Shown here: positions 30,707 through 43,107 of the stretch, one piece after another
Position numbering within the stretch: the stretch's first letter is position 1
Layout: every line of letters begins with the position of its first letter
Notes under the pieces: generated by a model
What the model was told of the DNA's origin: nothing
What the model saw: only the letters and a program-made list of their open reading frames with translations
The model's database searches: none
Source of the DNA: Enterobacter asburiae
GTDB taxonomy: Bacteria > Pseudomonadota > Gammaproteobacteria > Enterobacterales > Enterobacteriaceae
Length of the DNA stretch: 64,000 nt
Assembly: GCF_008080435.1 (NCBI RefSeq)
Contig: NZ_VRKN01000003.1
Span: forward strand, 124,001-188,000
Direction: 5' to 3'
Program-made: the position numbers and the translations under genes

Positions 30707-31825
30707 ATGATGAAGCGCAATATTCTGGCAGTGGTAATCCCTGCCCTGCTGGTAGCCGGTGCAGCTAACGCTGCAGAAATCTATAACAAGAACGGCAACA
30801 AGCTGGACTTCTACGGTAAAGTTAACGCCGAGCACGATTTCGTGACTTCTGGTGATAACACCAACAATAACGACGCTACCTACGCGCAGATCGGTTTCAA
30901 AGGCGAAACTCAGATCAACGACCAGCTGACCGGTTACGGCCAGTGGGAATACCGTTTCGTGGCCAACCAGGCTGAAGGTGGTGCTCAGACTAACAAAAAC
31001 CGTCTGGCCTTTGCTGGTCTGAAAGCGGGCGACGCTGGAAGCATCGACTACGGTCGTAACTACGGTATCGTTTACGACGTAGAATCTTACACCGATATGG
31101 CACCGTCCTTCTCTGGTATGACCTGGGGCGGCAACTATGTTGATAACTTTATGACCAGCCGCAGCACCGGTCTGCTGACCTACCGTAACAGCAACTTCTT
31201 CGGTCTGGTTGACGGCCTGAGCATGGGCGTTCAGTACCAGGGCAAAAACGACCGTACTGATGTTAAAACTGCTAACGGTGATGGCGTAGGCTACTCCCTG
31301 GGCTACGATTTCGGCGAAGGCTTCGGTGCAATCGCATCTTACAGCAACGCTAACCGTACTCTGAATCAGAAAGCTGACGGTGAAGGCGACAAAGCTGAAG
31401 CATGGGGTCTGGGTCTGAAATACGATGCCAACAACATCTACCTGGCAACCACCTATGCTGAAACCCGTAACACCACCCGTACCGGGTCTGATGGCGATGC
31501 TGGCTTTGCTAACAAAACGCAGAACTTTGAAGTTGTTGCTCAGTACCAGTTCGATTTCGGCCTGCGTCCAGCAATCTCCTACGTGCAGACCAAAGGTAAA
31601 GACCTGGCTGGTGTGACCAATTCTAAAGGCACCTTCAAAGGTGGCGATGCAGATCTGGCTAAATTCATCCAGGTTGGCGCAACTTACTACTTCAACAAAA
31701 ACTTCAACGTGTGGGCTGACTACTACATCAACCTGCTGGACAAAGACACAGACTACGCGCAAACCGTTGGCGGCCTGAACGGCAACGACGATATGGCTGC
31801 TGTAGGTGTGACTTACCAGTTCTAA
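30707..31825 (+). CDS. ompF: General porin at the ompF locus
   Basis: A 372-residue precursor of a trimeric 16-strand porin. The signal peptide [22 protein letters not shown] is that of OmpF. The mature protein starts [21 protein letters not shown] and ends with the assembly signal VGVTYQF. The locus, upstream control region and signal peptide are ompF. The constriction loop L3, however, reads [21 protein letters not shown] instead of the usual PEFGG form, and the middle ([32 protein letters not shown], cited by parts) resembles OmpD/NmpC-type porins. Codon bias is strong. I call it ompF by position; its pore properties may differ. Confidence 0.9.
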   Translation: MMKRNILAVVIPALLVAGAANAAEIYNKNGNKLDFYGKVNAEHDFVTSGDNTNNNDATYAQIGFKGETQINDQLTGYGQWEYRFVANQAEGGAQTNKNRLAFAGLKAGDAGSIDYGRNYGIVYDVESYTDMAPSFSGMTWGGNYVDNFMTSRSTGLLTYRNSNFFGLVDGLSMGVQYQGKNDRTDVKTANGDGVGYSLGYDFGEGFGAIASYSNANRTLNQKADGEGDKAEAWGLGLKYDANNIYLATTYAETRNTTRTGSDGDAGFANKTQNFEVVAQYQFDFGLRPAISYVQTKGKDLAGVTNSKGTFKGGDADLAKFIQVGATYYFNKNFNVWADYYINLLDKDTDYAQTVGGLNGNDDMAAVGVTYQF

Positions 31826-31853
31826 TCAGTACACCACGTTGTTATATGCTTAA

Positions 31854-31882
31854 TGAACAGGGCTTCGGCCCTGTTTTTTTAT
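31854..31882 (+). terminator. ompF terminator
   Basis: AACAGGGC-TTC-GGCCCTGTT (one-base asymmetry) followed by a T run, 30 bp after the porin stop. Confidence 0.9.
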
Positions 31883-32009
31883 GCGTGACAGAAAATAATG
31901 GCGACTTTTGAAAAGCCGCACGCTTTTCGTCGCAAACGGTTGGCATTTTGTAAATCTACCGTTAACCTGATAGCGGATTTCACTTCTGTAATCACAATGG
32001 AACTTCGTC

Positions 32010-33200
32010 ATGTTTGAGAACATTACCGCCGCTCCTGCCGACCCTATTCTGGGCCTGGCCGATCTGTTTCGTGCCGACGACCGCCCTGGCAAAATCAACC
32101 TGGGTATTGGTGTATATAAAGATGAAACCGGTAAAACTCCGGTACTGACCAGCGTTAAGAAAGCTGAGCAGTATCTGCTGGAAAACGAAACCACCAAAAA
32201 CTACCTCGGTATTGATGGTATCCCTGAATTTGGTCGCTGCACCCAGGAGCTGCTGTTCGGTAAAGGCAGCGCAATTGTGAGTGACAAACGTGCCCGTACA
32301 GCACAGACCCCAGGCGGTACCGGTGCGCTGCGCGTGGCGGCGGATTTCCTTGCGAAAAACACCTCTGTTAAGCGTGTCTGGGTAAGCAACCCAAGCTGGC
32401 CGAACCACAAGAGCGTGTTTAACTCTGCGGGTCTGGAAGTGCGTGAATATGCTTACTACGACGCGGCAAAACACTCTCTCGACTTTGACGGCCTGCTGGC
32501 GAGCCTCGGCGAAGCGCAGGCAGGTGACGTGGTGCTGTTCCATGGCTGCTGCCACAACCCAACCGGTATCGATCCGACGCTTGAGCAGTGGGAACACCTG
32601 GCGAAGCTGTCCGTTGAAAAAGGCTGGCTGCCGCTGTTTGACTTTGCCTACCAGGGCTTCGCCCGTGGTCTGGAAGAAGATGCCGAAGGCCTGCGCGCGT
32701 TCGCAGCCGTGCATCAGGAGCTGATTGTCGCAAGCTCGTATTCCAAGAACTTCGGTCTGTACAATGAGCGTGTGGGTGCCTGTACGCTGGTCGCGGCTAA
32801 CGAAGAGACCGTCGATCGTGCGTTCAGCCAGATGAAATCGGTTATCCGCGCTAACTACTCTAACCCACCGGCACACGGTGCGTCTGTTGTTGCCACTATC
32901 CTGAGCAACGATGCGCTGCGCGCCATCTGGGAACAAGAGCTGAACGATATGCGTCAGCGTATTCAGCGCATGCGACTGCTGTTTGTGAACACCCTGGCTG
33001 AGAAAGGCGCGGACCGCGACTTCAGCTTTATCATCAAACAGAACGGCATGTTCTCTTTCAGCGGCCTGACCAAAGAGCAGGTTCTGCGTCTGCGTGAAGA
33101 GTTTGGCGTGTACGCCGTAGCGTCTGGCCGCGTGAACGTTGCAGGCATGACGCCTGACAACATGGCGCCGCTGTGCGAAGCGATTGTCGCCGTACTGTAA
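32010..33200 (+). CDS. aspC: Aspartate aminotransferase
   Basis: A 396-residue class I PLP-dependent transaminase, very close to E. coli AspC. It interconverts aspartate/2-oxoglutarate and oxaloacetate/glutamate and also works on aromatic amino acids. The PLP lysine is Lys246 in [15 protein letters not shown]. Other conserved parts are [22 protein letters not shown] and the substrate arginine near the C-terminus ([10 protein letters not shown]). It has its own promoter region after the ompF terminator and ends at a bidirectional terminator facing gloC. Confidence 0.98.
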   Translation: MFENITAAPADPILGLADLFRADDRPGKINLGIGVYKDETGKTPVLTSVKKAEQYLLENETTKNYLGIDGIPEFGRCTQELLFGKGSAIVSDKRARTAQTPGGTGALRVAADFLAKNTSVKRVWVSNPSWPNHKSVFNSAGLEVREYAYYDAAKHSLDFDGLLASLGEAQAGDVVLFHGCCHNPTGIDPTLEQWEHLAKLSVEKGWLPLFDFAYQGFARGLEEDAEGLRAFAAVHQELIVASSYSKNFGLYNERVGACTLVAANEETVDRAFSQMKSVIRANYSNPPAHGASVVATILSNDALRAIWEQELNDMRQRIQRMRLLFVNTLAEKGADRDFSFIIKQNGMFSFSGLTKEQVLRLREEFGVYAVASGRVNVAGMTPDNMAPLCEAIVAVL

Positions 33201-33208
33201 TTTGCGCC

Positions 33209-33244
33209 CATAAAAAAGCCTGCGTTATGCAGGCTTTTTTTTAT
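33209..33244. terminator. Bidirectional terminator between aspC and gloC
   Basis: AAAAAAGCCTGC-GTTAT-GCAGGCTTTTTTTT: a symmetrical stem with an A run on one side and a T run on the other, placed between convergent genes. Confidence 0.92.
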
Positions 33245-33249
33245 TCTGG

Positions 33250-33897
33250 TTACCAGACAGGCATTTCATCCTGAAGGAACGGGTTATGGAGCCGTTCATA
33301 GCCCAGCGTCGACATCGGACCGTGTCCAGGGATAAACGTTACATCATCACCCAGCGGCAATAACTTTTGTTTAATCGACTGAATCAGCTGCCCGTGATCG
33401 CCGCGCGGAAAATCGCTGCGTCCTACGCCACCCTTGAAGATCACATCGCCGGAAATCAGCAGACGGGACTGGTCATCAAAGAAGACGATATGGCCTGGCG
33501 TATGCCCAGGACAATGCAACACCTGTAAAGTCACATTCCCTACGTTAACGCGCTCTCCTTCGTTCAGCCAGCGATCGGGCGTCAATGGCAGACACTCATC
33601 AAGGCCAAACATGCGGCTTTGGGCGGGTAACCCCTGCAGCCAGAACTCATCTTCTTTTTCCGGGCCAATAATCGGCACACCGTAGTGTTCAGCCAGTTCA
33701 GCCGCTGCACCCACATGGTCGAGGTGACCATGCGTCAGTAAAATCTGCATGAGCGTCACACCGCTGTCGGCGACTTCCTGCTTGATTTTCTCAGCGTCAC
33801 CGCCGGGATCGACAAGCGCGGCCAGTTTAGTCTGTTCGCACCAGATCAATGAACAATTCTGGGAGAACGCGGTAACCGGAATAATACGATAGTTCAT
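33250..33897 (-). CDS. gloC: Glyoxalase II-like hydrolase GloC (YcbL)
   Basis: A 215-residue metallo-beta-lactamase-fold enzyme. The metal motif THGHLDH gives His56, His58, Asp60 and His61; further ligands are His in [10 protein letters not shown] and Asp in LISGDVIF, with FIPGHGP near the end. E. coli YcbL is a type II glyoxalase II that hydrolyses S-lactoylglutathione. AGGAG precedes the ATG. It lies 20 bp after mepK in the same direction, so ldtD, mepK and gloC follow each other, and it is convergent with aspC. Confidence 0.94.
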   Translation of the reverse strand: MNYRIIPVTAFSQNCSLIWCEQTKLAALVDPGGDAEKIKQEVADSGVTLMQILLTHGHLDHVGAAAELAEHYGVPIIGPEKEDEFWLQGLPAQSRMFGLDECLPLTPDRWLNEGERVNVGNVTLQVLHCPGHTPGHIVFFDDQSRLLISGDVIFKGGVGRSDFPRGDHGQLIQSIKQKLLPLGDDVTFIPGHGPMSTLGYERLHNPFLQDEMPVW

Positions 33898-33917
33898 ACT
33901 GCTCCTGTGTTTCGTTA

Positions 33918-34469
33918 TTACCAGTGCCGAACCGGACCGGTATCAATATGCACAAAGTTGCTGCTGGGGTAATATCCTACACCACCAGCGCGCATAGATA
34001 ACGCGGCTTTGCGAATATTGGCTAACGAAACGCCTTCAATATGGAAATCCATTGCCTGTCCCTTCGTGTGATAGCTTTTTTTCGCTACCCCGCGACTGTG
34101 GGCGCGCAGTTCATTATTGGTATCAATCGAGCGATAGCCAGAAATGAGCTGCACCGGCTTGCTGGTGCCCAGCAGGCCCTGAAGGCGGAAAATCTGATCA
34201 AACAGTCCAGGATCGATGGCTTTTATTTTATTCGCGCGGTAATCACGGAAAAAATGGTTAAGTCTTGCTAATTCATCCTGAATATAGCCTCTGCCATCGA
34301 AAAACTCCGCTTTTAGCGACTCACCGGTATGAAGATTGTTGAGCGTTAAAACTCGCGGACGAGGTGTCGAGAGGGTGGCAAATGCTGGCGTCGGCAAGAT
34401 GGCCGCTGCGCCAAGCGCAACACCACCTAACGCCAGCAGTTTGCGGCGATTAGCGTCAAATTTGTCCAT
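33918..34469 (-). CDS. mepK: Murein endopeptidase MepK (YcbK)
   Basis: A 183-residue exported protein of the DUF882/M15A peptidase family. The N-terminus carries a twin-arginine signal ([14 protein letters not shown], Arg8-Arg9) with cleavage likely after AFA (about residue 31). The zinc-peptidase motifs are [13 protein letters not shown] (His and Asp ligands) and FVHIDTG. In E. coli MepK cuts LD (3-3) cross-links in peptidoglycan. It lies directly downstream of ldtD, which makes the same bonds. It has one more alanine than the E. coli protein in the signal region. Confidence 0.93.
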   Translation of the reverse strand: MDKFDANRRKLLALGGVALGAAAILPTPAFATLSTPRPRVLTLNNLHTGESLKAEFFDGRGYIQDELARLNHFFRDYRANKIKAIDPGLFDQIFRLQGLLGTSKPVQLISGYRSIDTNNELRAHSRGVAKKSYHTKGQAMDFHIEGVSLANIRKAALSMRAGGVGYYPSSNFVHIDTGPVRHW

Positions 34470-34643
34470 GATAATCAGGTCTACAGGTAAAAGAAATCGT
34501 AATATGCTTAGCGCACGAAGGGCACCTTAACTGGCAAAACCAGGTACGTCAAGGCGCCCAACCCCAGTGAATACGCGGCTTGCAGCGATATAGCCCACTA
34601 TTCACCATAACTTACGACAATCATTTTTCCCGAACTGCTTCAT

Positions 34644-36467
34644 TTACCTGATTAATTGTTCCGCTTTTGGCAAAATTTGTGCGCCGGATCGCGCGGTGAG
34701 ATCATAATTGTAAATATCTGTACGATACTGGGTACGCCCGTCTTCACCCACAAACGCCGTCAGATAGTAAAGATTGACCGGAATATTGTGGCGAATATTA
34801 ACGTAACGCGTATCCCCCTGTTTCAGGGCATCCGAGATACGCGTATCGTTCCAGCCCGCATCCTGCAACAGCATATTGGCCAGCTCCGAGGCTTTGTTGA
34901 CGCGCACGCAGCCAGAACTGAGCGCGCGAGTATCTTTCTGGAACAGGTTGTGGTTCGGCGTATCGTGCAGATAGATAGCTTCTGAGCTTGGCATATTGAA
35001 TTTGTAGCGCCCTAAAGAGTTATGCGCCCCGGGAGCCTGCTGGAAACGGAACGGCAGATTCGACGCAGTGATCGTCGACCAGTCGACCATATAAGGATCG
35101 ATGGCCTCTTTACTGTTCCACCCACGCATCACCGTATAGCCATGACGTTCCAGATAACCCGGATCGTTCCAGATCTTCGGCAGAATGTCTTTTCGCGCCA
35201 GAGTCGGCGGTACGTTCCACGGCGGGTTAACCACCACGTTATTCAGCGCACTGCTCATCATCGGTGTTTTACGATCCGGACGCCCGACAATTACGCGCGA
35301 GGCCAGTTTTTCGCTGCCATCCTGATAATAAACCAGGGAATACGCCGGGATGTTAACCATAATCCCGGTTGAGAGCGTTCCCGGCAGCAAGCGCAAACGC
35401 TGGATATTGAGCGCCAGCACCCCTGCCCGCTGCGCAGGCGATACGTTCAGCCAGTCACGCGTCGTCTGGCCAATGACGCCATCGGCCCCCAGTCCCTGAG
35501 CGGCCTGGAATTGTTTAACGGCCGCAACCAGCTCGCGATCGTAAGCCGCGGGTTTGTCGCTCAGGACAACGGCTTTCTTCTCTTTTACAGGAGCTGACGG
35601 GCTGACGGCGACGTTTTGTGGATCATCACCCGGGAGAGCAATCTTTGGCCCGCTTTCCAGAATACCGGAACGCGCCAGGATCTCGCGCAGAGCGGGAACA
35701 TCGCTGCTCCACTGCCCCGGACGCAGCGTCGCGGTACCGCGCATTTGCGGCCATGGACGCGTGTCCCCCACCAGCGCGAGGAGCGACTGGTGCAGAGTGG
35801 CATATTGTGGATGCGCCGGTGCCAGGCTGGCAATAAAGCGCGGCAGTTCGCCATTATCCAGCGCTAACTGCCATTGGTTAATCACCGACAGCGCCGGCGT
35901 CGCGAGCTTATACGGTTTATCGCTGTACAGCCAACGGTTGCCATTGACCGGAATGCCCGCCACGAACTGCAGGTAGCCCATCATGGCATCGGAAAGCACC
36001 ACGTCCCGCGCCTGCCCGGTGACGGCAGGATCGGTTAACAGCTCAACCCACTTTGTAAACTGCGGCTGAAACCCTGCAATCGCGACCTCCGCCAGCTGCT
36101 GCTGGAAGGCGCGCACGGCATCGCGGTTTTCCCACATCGGTTTCATATCGCGGGCAGCATAGAGGAGCGTGAGCTGATTGATATAGACAGGCGTGTAGCC
36201 TGACGGCAGCTCCGACTGCAATTGCTGACTGAGCGACTCGGCGTCGATGCCTTCCGGCAGCGGTTTAATACCGGCCATGATAGCCGTTGCCGGAGACTGC
36301 TCCAGCGGCTGGGACAACGACGTTGGCTGCGCGCCTGTCGTTGCCGAGCTGTCAGTCGGCACAATTTCAGGCTCGTCGGCCTGGGCGGTTAACAGCGGAG
36401 CAAACATCACTGCCAGGCATAAACTCAGCGCAGACAGCTGACGACCACATTCTTTCTTAAGCAACAT
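34644..36467 (-). CDS. ldtD: L,D-transpeptidase LdtD (YcbB)
   Basis: A 607-residue periplasmic enzyme (615 in E. coli). A signal peptide ends near AQA (residue 30). A helical scaffold region follows, then a peptidoglycan-binding domain at about 308-345 ([18 protein letters not shown]) and the YkuD catalytic domain at about 370-560 with IYLHDTPN and SSGCVRV, nucleophile Cys520. It forms 3-3 cross-links, helps repair the wall under envelope stress and can bypass penicillin-binding proteins. The region at 285-305 is shorter and diverged from E. coli, which explains the length difference. Confidence 0.95.
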   Translation of the reverse strand: MLLKKECGRQLSALSLCLAVMFAPLLTAQADEPEIVPTDSSATTGAQPTSLSQPLEQSPATAIMAGIKPLPEGIDAESLSQQLQSELPSGYTPVYINQLTLLYAARDMKPMWENRDAVRAFQQQLAEVAIAGFQPQFTKWVELLTDPAVTGQARDVVLSDAMMGYLQFVAGIPVNGNRWLYSDKPYKLATPALSVINQWQLALDNGELPRFIASLAPAHPQYATLHQSLLALVGDTRPWPQMRGTATLRPGQWSSDVPALREILARSGILESGPKIALPGDDPQNVAVSPSAPVKEKKAVVLSDKPAAYDRELVAAVKQFQAAQGLGADGVIGQTTRDWLNVSPAQRAGVLALNIQRLRLLPGTLSTGIMVNIPAYSLVYYQDGSEKLASRVIVGRPDRKTPMMSSALNNVVVNPPWNVPPTLARKDILPKIWNDPGYLERHGYTVMRGWNSKEAIDPYMVDWSTITASNLPFRFQQAPGAHNSLGRYKFNMPSSEAIYLHDTPNHNLFQKDTRALSSGCVRVNKASELANMLLQDAGWNDTRISDALKQGDTRYVNIRHNIPVNLYYLTAFVGEDGRTQYRTDIYNYDLTARSGAQILPKAEQLIR

Positions 36468-36597
36468 CCCTTGCCCCCTGTTTTCACGACATGCCCATCA
36501 CGTTGGGGCTTTATTTCATTATAGGTAGACGGCTAAGCTGTTGCCTTACCTTATGTAAAGAAGTTTAAAGATAACGCAGCCCTAAGCACAAGTTAAG

Positions 36598-36630
36598 TTT
36601 AAAAAAAAAGCGGCGCCAGTGCGCCGCTTC
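36598..36630 (-). terminator. muk operon terminator
   Basis: On the reverse strand GAAGCGGCGC-ACTG-GCGCCGCTT is followed by a run of nine T residues, about 20 bp after mukB. Confidence 0.92.
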
Positions 36631-36645
36631 GGGTCAGAAGACGTT

Positions 36646-39600
36646 TCAGGAAGCGTCTGCCGTGGTGTCCGGCAATGACTCTGGCGGCTGCGGCGCAAAG
36701 CCACGCAGCCCCACAACGTGAACGTGTTCGCTGTTCTGGAACACCTTACGCACCAGTTTGTAGGTAGTGCCTTTCTCGGGGCTGATGTTTTCCGGCGCCG
36801 CGATAATGAGCTGCATATCGAGACGTTCGCAAAGCTCGAACAGCGTGGCAATTGAGCGGGCATCAAGACGCGCCGCCTCATCCAGGAACAGCAGTCGGCA
36901 TGGCGAGATGTCTTTGCCGCGCAGGCGACGCGCTTCATCTTCCCAGCTCTGTACGACCATCACCAGAATTGACATCCCGGTACCGATCGCTTCACCGGTA
37001 GAGAGCGCCCCGGATTCCGCACGCAGCCAGCCGTCTGAGCCACGGTTTACCTCAACTTCCATTTCCAGGTAGTTACGGTAGTCCAGCAGCTCTTCACCGA
37101 TGGTTTGCGGCGTACGTTGCCCCATATCAATCTGCGGGTTCAGGCGCTGATACAGCTTCGCCAGCGCTTCGGAGAAGGTCAGACGGTTGCTGTTGAACAG
37201 ATCCTGGTGCTGCTCGTGCTGCTCAGACAGCACTTCCAGCAGCGTCGCGTGGGCTTCACGCACGTTAACATTGAGACGCACGCTGTTCACCTGACCAAAC
37301 GACACGCTCTGCAGACCCTGGTTCAGCTGACGAATACGGTTCTGCTCGCGCTGAATGGTTTTGCGAATGATGTTCGCCACGCTGCGGGAGCTGATCGCCA
37401 GCTTCTGCTCGCGGGAGGTCAGCTCCTCCGTCAGGCGACCCAGTTCGATTTCCATCTGTTCGATGGCTTCGACCGGATCGTCGGTACGGATGATGTCCTG
37501 ACGAATACGCTCGCGCAGGTGCTGGTAAACCGCCACGAAGAACTGAATTTTACGTTCCGGACGTTTCGGATCCTCCGATATACGCAGCACATCGCGCAGG
37601 TGTTCGTTATCCGCCACTGCCAGACGCAGCGCACCGAGCGCCTTATCCGACATAGAACGCAGCTCATCGGCAGAGAGGTACGCCAGTTCACGACGGTGCA
37701 GACGACGCTCAACGTTATTGTCTTTCACCATGCGCATCACCGCGCACCAGCCCGCCTTCGCGGTCACGACCTGCTCACGCATTTCATGATAGTCGCGCTC
37801 CAGCTTGCGCAGGCGACGGGTCAGGTTATCCATTTCCGCTTCGCAGAAGGTCAGCGCTTTTTCCAGCTGATTACGACGCGCACGGTTATTGCTGAGCTGA
37901 GAATGCAGCTCGTCACGACGAATACGCGCGCGCTCTTCTGCCCCGCTGTCGGCACGAACGCCAATGTCCTGAAGCTCTTTCTGCAGGTCGTTTAACAGCT
38001 CTTTCTTGGTGTCGAAGGAGCTTTTCAACGAAGCCAGTACCTGGTTGTACTGGTTCAACTGAGCGGAGTGGCTGCGCATTGCTTCGCGGGCGCGAGTACG
38101 TTCCGCTTCTGCCTGCTCCAGGCGCTGACGCAGTTTTTCGTTCAGGTCGCTATTACCGCTCAGCATTTCAGCCGAATCGGAGTAGCCAAAGTGGGCCCGA
38201 CGCTGTACCACTTCCGTCAGGGCAAACGCCTGCTGACGCGCTTCGCGCTGCACCTGCTGCGACCAGGCATAATCTTCTTTTAACTGCTCGAACTGTTCCG
38301 GGTCGCTCTGCAGTACAGACACGACGGGCTCCAGCTTCGCCAGCTGATTGCCGTGCTGCTGAACGAAACGCGCGGCTTCCTGCGCTTCATCCAGACGCTC
38401 CTGGATCTCATCCACACGGTCAGCCAGCGTGTCATCCGCCAGCAGGTTCAGGCGTGGCAGAATGCGGTTAAGGGCTGCAACCCCCTCTTTCGCCTGTTCA
38501 AACTGAACGCGACTCTGCTGATTATCACTTTCATGACTGGTAAGCGCACGTTCCAGCTCGCCACGGCGGGTATTGAGCTTGCGGATTTCGGCTTCCGGAT
38601 CCGCGTCAAACGCCACGGCGAGATGGCTGCCGATAAAGCGGCTGAACGCCTGGTGCAGACGCTGGGTTTTCTGCACGTCAAACGACAGGGTCGCAAAACG
38701 TTCAGACAGCTTTTCGCGCTCGGCGTGCAGGCTTTCGATGCGGCTTTCGCGCGCGGCGCGGCCAAACAGCGGAAGCTCAGGGAAGCGGGAGTAACGCCAC
38801 TGACGGTCGGCGATTTTCACCACTACCGCTTTTTCCAGCTCGTCGACGCTGAATACGCTGTCATCGAACGACTGCGGATCCCCTTCGATCAGGTAGAGAT
38901 CTTCCGGGCAATCTTCCAGGCCTGCAAGCTGCTCAGAAATCAGCGACAGATCCGGGACCACAATCGCGTTGCGGGATGGCCCGTACAGCGCAGAGAAGTA
39001 CGGGGCGTCGTCAAGGCCAACATCGTCATAAATCTCGGACAGCAGCACGCCGCCAAAACGCTCGGCTAGTGCATTCAGACGCGGATCTTCTGACCCGCCC
39101 GGCTGGCTTAAGCGCTCAATTTCTTCATCAACGTCGCGCTTGCGGGCGCCGACTTCATCACGCTCAACAATGGCTTCGCGCTCTCGCTCCAGCAGTTGCT
39201 GCAGGTATTCGGTCACCTGCTGGCTGGACTCAAACTGCTCGCCGCACTGCTCGCTGAGCTGGTTCAGGCTGCTTTGAGCCGCCAGCCAGACCGGCGCTCG
39301 TTGCAAGAGCGTCTTCGAACGGGACTGAATCTGCTCCAGCTCCTGACGCAGCGTCATACGCTGTTCGCTGGCGTTTGATACGGTATCGGACAAAGCCGCA
39401 ATACGCGCTTCCAGCTCCTGATGCAGGGCCTCAAGCTCGTCGAAATCGTAATTTTTTCCCTGACGCTTACAGAAATCCGCCAGCAGACGCTCGGCTTCCT
39501 GCTGCTCGCGCAGGCGCTGCTCCAGCTCGTTCAGACGCATACGCAGCGGCTGAACCTGCTCGGCCAGATGGCGCTGGTTCACACCGTCGCGCAGCAGTTC

Positions 39601-41097
39601 ACGCGCAACGTCCCAGGCTTCGCTACGCGCCAGCGGGCCGTTAATTGCGACCACCAGCTGATAAGCCTGCTCAAACTGGCTGTGCGCCGTTTGCGCGACG
39701 CTCATTTTCTGTTCGAGGGACAGCAGTTTCTCGGTGGCTTCCTGCTCTTTGGCCTGGAAGGTATCCAGCCACTCGTCGGCGCTATCCGGCGTCAGGTCAG
39801 GCAGATGACACAGCTCTTTCGCACGCTGTAATGCCTGCAATGCCTGGGTGTACTGAATCGCTCGCGTCTGCTGCACATCAAGGGCCTGCTGGTAATCGGC
39901 AAGCTGGTTTTTCAGCTCATCCACTTCCAGCTCAGCCGCTTCGGCGCGGGCTTCGTTCTCTTCCTGCATGTCGGCGGCTTCAGCCACCACTTCATTTTGC
40001 TCTTCGAGACGAATTTGCAGTTCATCGAGGTCCGCTTCATAGCGCTCGATTTTTTCCTGCTGACGCAGCGCGGTCTGCACCAGGTTCAGGTGATCGCTGG
40101 CGGCCTGGTAATCGGCTTCCAGGTCGCCTTCAGCACCGTTGTGCTCACCCAGCTCGCGCGCCATTTCGACGTGCTTGTACTGCTCGGCCACCAGCTGTTT
40201 GCGGGAGGTAAACAGCTCGCGGCGGTATTCTAATGCCTGATCGAGATGCACGCGGCGCTCGTTGGCGTGGCGCATGTAGTCCGCCGCCACGTAGTTGGTG
40301 GCTTCGCTGATCAGGTGTTTAAACAGGTCGCGGTCAGACTGGGTAACGCGAATCGCTTCCAGCGTCATGCGGTTTTCACGCAGCGCTGCTTCCATATCCT
40401 GGAAGGCCTTACGCACGCCGCTGTTTTCCGGCAGCAGGTAGTCGCGCAGGGAGCGGGTAATCGCGCTGGAGATACCGCCGTACAGAGACGCTTCGATCAG
40501 GCGGTAGTATTTGCTACGGTCTGATGCCGTGCGCAGACGACGCGCCACCACGCCCAGATCGAACATCAGCGAGTGGTAGTCGGTAATGGAGTTGAACTGC
40601 TTGAACTGCACGCCTTCGATAGCTTCGAGCTTGTCCTTCAGCTCCTGCAGCGTCAGCACGCGCGCCTGACGTTCGTTCAGGGTTTCCGTCAGCAGCGCCG
40701 TCGGCTGCACGGACGTTGGCAGCCCCTGGATCGCAAACGGTTTGATATCCACTTTACGGTCGCGACCGGCGACCTGCTGCAGGCGCACGCCTACCACCAC
40801 ACGCTGATGACGGGAGTTAATGACGTCCAGAACCGAATAACAGACCCCAGCCTTCAGCTTACCGTGCAGACCTTTATCACGGGAGCCGCTTGTTGCCCCC
40901 GCTTCGGTGGTGTTACGGAAGTGAAGCAGCGTCAGGTCAGGGATCAGCGCCGTGACAAAGGCCGCCATGGTGGTGGATTTACCCGCACCGTTACCGCCGG
41001 AGAGCGTCGTGACCAGCTCATCCAGATCGAACGTTCGGGCAAAGAAGCCGTTCCAGTTAATCAGCGTCAGTGAGCGAAATTTACCGCGTTCAATCAT
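36646..41097 (-). CDS. mukB: Chromosome condensin subunit MukB
   Basis: A 1483-residue SMC-like protein (1486 in E. coli). The N-terminal head has Walker [10 protein letters not shown] (34-42). Two long coiled coils flank a hinge at about 650-780. The C-terminal head carries the signature [10 protein letters not shown] and Walker [14 protein letters not shown]. MukB dimers, with MukE and MukF, extrude DNA loops and bind topoisomerase IV near the hinge. The start overlaps the mukE stop by one base (TAATG), with GAGGAAGAG upstream inside mukE. It is the last gene of cmoM-mukF-mukE-mukB. Confidence 0.97.
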   Translation of the reverse strand: MIERGKFRSLTLINWNGFFARTFDLDELVTTLSGGNGAGKSTTMAAFVTALIPDLTLLHFRNTTEAGATSGSRDKGLHGKLKAGVCYSVLDVINSRHQRVVVGVRLQQVAGRDRKVDIKPFAIQGLPTSVQPTALLTETLNERQARVLTLQELKDKLEAIEGVQFKQFNSITDYHSLMFDLGVVARRLRTASDRSKYYRLIEASLYGGISSAITRSLRDYLLPENSGVRKAFQDMEAALRENRMTLEAIRVTQSDRDLFKHLISEATNYVAADYMRHANERRVHLDQALEYRRELFTSRKQLVAEQYKHVEMARELGEHNGAEGDLEADYQAASDHLNLVQTALRQQEKIERYEADLDELQIRLEEQNEVVAEAADMQEENEARAEAAELEVDELKNQLADYQQALDVQQTRAIQYTQALQALQRAKELCHLPDLTPDSADEWLDTFQAKEQEATEKLLSLEQKMSVAQTAHSQFEQAYQLVVAINGPLARSEAWDVARELLRDGVNQRHLAEQVQPLRMRLNELEQRLREQQEAERLLADFCKRQGKNYDFDELEALHQELEARIAALSDTVSNASEQRMTLRQELEQIQSRSKTLLQRAPVWLAAQSSLNQLSEQCGEQFESSQQVTEYLQQLLEREREAIVERDEVGARKRDVDEEIERLSQPGGSEDPRLNALAERFGGVLLSEIYDDVGLDDAPYFSALYGPSRNAIVVPDLSLISEQLAGLEDCPEDLYLIEGDPQSFDDSVFSVDELEKAVVVKIADRQWRYSRFPELPLFGRAARESRIESLHAEREKLSERFATLSFDVQKTQRLHQAFSRFIGSHLAVAFDADPEAEIRKLNTRRGELERALTSHESDNQQSRVQFEQAKEGVAALNRILPRLNLLADDTLADRVDEIQERLDEAQEAARFVQQHGNQLAKLEPVVSVLQSDPEQFEQLKEDYAWSQQVQREARQQAFALTEVVQRRAHFGYSDSAEMLSGNSDLNEKLRQRLEQAEAERTRAREAMRSHSAQLNQYNQVLASLKSSFDTKKELLNDLQKELQDIGVRADSGAEERARIRRDELHSQLSNNRARRNQLEKALTFCEAEMDNLTRRLRKLERDYHEMREQVVTAKAGWCAVMRMVKDNNVERRLHRRELAYLSADELRSMSDKALGALRLAVADNEHLRDVLRISEDPKRPERKIQFFVAVYQHLRERIRQDIIRTDDPVEAIEQMEIELGRLTEELTSREQKLAISSRSVANIIRKTIQREQNRIRQLNQGLQSVSFGQVNSVRLNVNVREAHATLLEVLSEQHEQHQDLFNSNRLTFSEALAKLYQRLNPQIDMGQRTPQTIGEELLDYRNYLEMEVEVNRGSDGWLRAESGALSTGEAIGTGMSILVMVVQSWEDEARRLRGKDISPCRLLFLDEAARLDARSIATLFELCERLDMQLIIAAPENISPEKGTTYKLVRKVFQNSEHVHVVGLRGFAPQPPESLPDTTADAS

Positions 41098-41801
41098 TAC
41101 TCTTCCTCCCCGCTATCCGGCAGATTCTCTTCATGCTCATCATTGAGCTGCAAATGGTTTTCCACCGGCATCGCTTCACCGTCGCGGATCATGCGAAGCT
41201 GCGCTTCACGCGCGTCATCGCCCGCACGCACGTCGGCGCCGAAGCGGAAGACAGATTCCGTGATGCGGAATTTGCTGCTGTCGTGGCCCATAAACCAGAC
41301 CATCCCCAGACGACGCAGACGGTTCAGGGAAGAGCGAACCTTTTCCTGTAATTTCTGACGGTCAAGATCCGACCCCGTTGAGCGGTTGTTCACCAGCTTG
41401 AGCAGCTTGCTCTCATCTGCCAGCGTCAATAGCTCGTCGTAAAGTTCCTGCTGGGTGAAGATCCCTTCATTCGCCAGACGTTCCGGGCTGAGGTAGAGGT
41501 AGCAGAGAATTTTGCCGACCATCATATCCAGCTCGGAGAGCACGGAACGCGGAATCAGCGTCGTGGAGCGCGGGCGCAGGTAGAAAAACCCTTCCGGCGC
41601 GCGGATAAGCTCCACGTTGTAGCGTGCGTAAAACTCTTCCAGGTACTCCTGGAAGTCCATCAAAAAGGCGTGATTATCCAGCTCGTCTAAGCCAATGTGA
41701 CGACCGGCACGCAGCTGGCTGTCCAGCGCCGGAAATAACGGATTCGCCAGCGCCTGTGCCAGCTTAACTGGCATCACTTTTTCAATATTTGTCAATGACA
41801 T
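41097..41801 (-). CDS. mukE: Condensin subunit MukE
   Basis: A 234-residue protein of tandem winged-helix domains (the KITE type), ending in an acidic tail ([15 protein letters not shown]). It dimerises and binds the middle region of MukF. The ATG at 41801 lies 20 bp inside mukF; a second in-frame ATG at residue 10 ([12 protein letters not shown]) was once taken as the start in E. coli. The longer form is kept because its nine extra residues are conserved. Confidence 0.95.
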   Translation of the reverse strand: MSLTNIEKVMPVKLAQALANPLFPALDSQLRAGRHIGLDELDNHAFLMDFQEYLEEFYARYNVELIRAPEGFFYLRPRSTTLIPRSVLSELDMMVGKILCYLYLSPERLANEGIFTQQELYDELLTLADESKLLKLVNNRSTGSDLDRQKLQEKVRSSLNRLRRLGMVWFMGHDSSKFRITESVFRFGADVRAGDDAREAQLRMIRDGEAMPVENHLQLNDEHEENLPDSGEEE

Positions 41802-43104
41802 GCGCCTGTACCTTGGCTCCGTAATCGTTAATTGGCTGCCACTTCGGCGGCAGTCCGGTGAAATCTGCTTGCGCGACGCCCAGACGCACCGCCTGGTCTA
41901 CCACAATACGGGCAATGTCGAAATGGCGCGCGCGAGGGTATTGCGCCAGATAGTCGCGCACCACGAGCCCAAGATCCAGCGGCACTTGTCTGGTTTTGTA
42001 GACAGCGAGCTGTTCTTCGATCATCGCCGCAAGCTGCTCGCGAATTTCGTTAAATTCTTCGTATTCCAGATCCGGCGGCAGCTCACCGGTCACCTCTTCA
42101 TCGCGCAGCGCCATCTCTTCGTCGCGCATATCCAGCAGACGATCGGCATTGGCGTAGGTCAGCGCCCACGGCGCATCGAAATAGGTCTGCACCGACTGAC
42201 GCAGACGCTGAGCAAAGACGCGGTTTTTATCCATATCAATCGCGGTACGGATAAATTTATGCACATGGCGGTCGTAGCCGATCCACAGATCGATCGACTG
42301 CTGGCCCCAGCTGATAATGCGATCGAGTTTACTCTGTAGATCGAACACCAGACGGTCGATAAAATGCAGATCGTCATGCGCCAGCGTCGCGTCCTGGATG
42401 CGCAGCAGGTTAGCCTGCAGCTTGTCCCCTGCGGCTTCCAGCGTATCCTGGAGCTCCCTTAACGTACCGGAGGTCTCTGACAGCAGAAGTTCACAGCTGG
42501 AGATGGCTGCTCGCCAGTCTTTATTCAACAGTTGCGCGATATCGTCTTTCACCTGCTGCTGCTGTTCGTCCATCAGGCGCTGGGTGAGATCGATACTGTC
42601 GAAAATCTCGGCCACCGAATATTTCAGCGGCGCGTAGACGTTACGGTGCCAGTGGAATTCGTCACCGTTTTCATCCGCCGCGTCGGCGGCGCGCTTAAGC
42701 TCACCCGCCACGATCGAGAGCTGCATGGAAAGACGCAGCGTGGAAAATTCACGCTGGCGGATGTAGTAATCGGTGATGCCGATGCCCAGCGGCGTCAGGC
42801 GATAGATGGCGTTTCCTTCCGCCTGCTCGCTGGTAAAGCGGTTCAGCAGACGTTGACGCACCATATCGTTGATCGCGTTGTTGGCACGCACGCTAATGGT
42901 TTCGCTGGTTTGCTCAAACGCATCACTGACATGGCGGAACGCATCCACCAGTTCACCCTCGCTCATTTCACCGTCCAGCCGTTCGCCGTTCAGCGTGGCA
43001 ACCGCCAGCAGGAAAGAGAGTCTGTCTACCGGCAGCGAGATGGAGAAATCGTTTTTCCTGGCCCAGGCAACCAGTTCGGGGACTGTCTGGGAAAATTCAC
43101 TCAT
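41782..43104 (-). CDS. mukF: Kleisin subunit MukF
   Basis: A 440-residue kleisin, nearly identical to E. coli MukF. It has an N-terminal winged-helix dimerisation domain, a helical region that meets the MukB neck, an acidic middle linker ([23 protein letters not shown] in part) that binds MukE, and a C-terminal winged helix that closes on the MukB head. The ATG has AAGGAT upstream and lies 3 bp after the cmoM stop. Confidence 0.97.
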   Translation of the reverse strand: MSEFSQTVPELVAWARKNDFSISLPVDRLSFLLAVATLNGERLDGEMSEGELVDAFRHVSDAFEQTSETISVRANNAINDMVRQRLLNRFTSEQAEGNAIYRLTPLGIGITDYYIRQREFSTLRLSMQLSIVAGELKRAADAADENGDEFHWHRNVYAPLKYSVAEIFDSIDLTQRLMDEQQQQVKDDIAQLLNKDWRAAISSCELLLSETSGTLRELQDTLEAAGDKLQANLLRIQDATLAHDDLHFIDRLVFDLQSKLDRIISWGQQSIDLWIGYDRHVHKFIRTAIDMDKNRVFAQRLRQSVQTYFDAPWALTYANADRLLDMRDEEMALRDEEVTGELPPDLEYEEFNEIREQLAAMIEEQLAVYKTRQVPLDLGLVVRDYLAQYPRARHFDIARIVVDQAVRLGVAQADFTGLPPKWQPINDYGAKVQAHVIDKY

Positions 43105-43107
43105 AGG

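Noticed and set aside
30677..31762. A 361-codon open frame opposite the porin gene
   Set aside because: Same effect: a shadow of a highly biased gene, no ribosome site and no recognisable domain.
41774..41801. Shorter MukE start at the second ATG (residue 10)
   Set aside because: The first nine residues are conserved with E. coli and the longer form overlaps mukF in the usual way.
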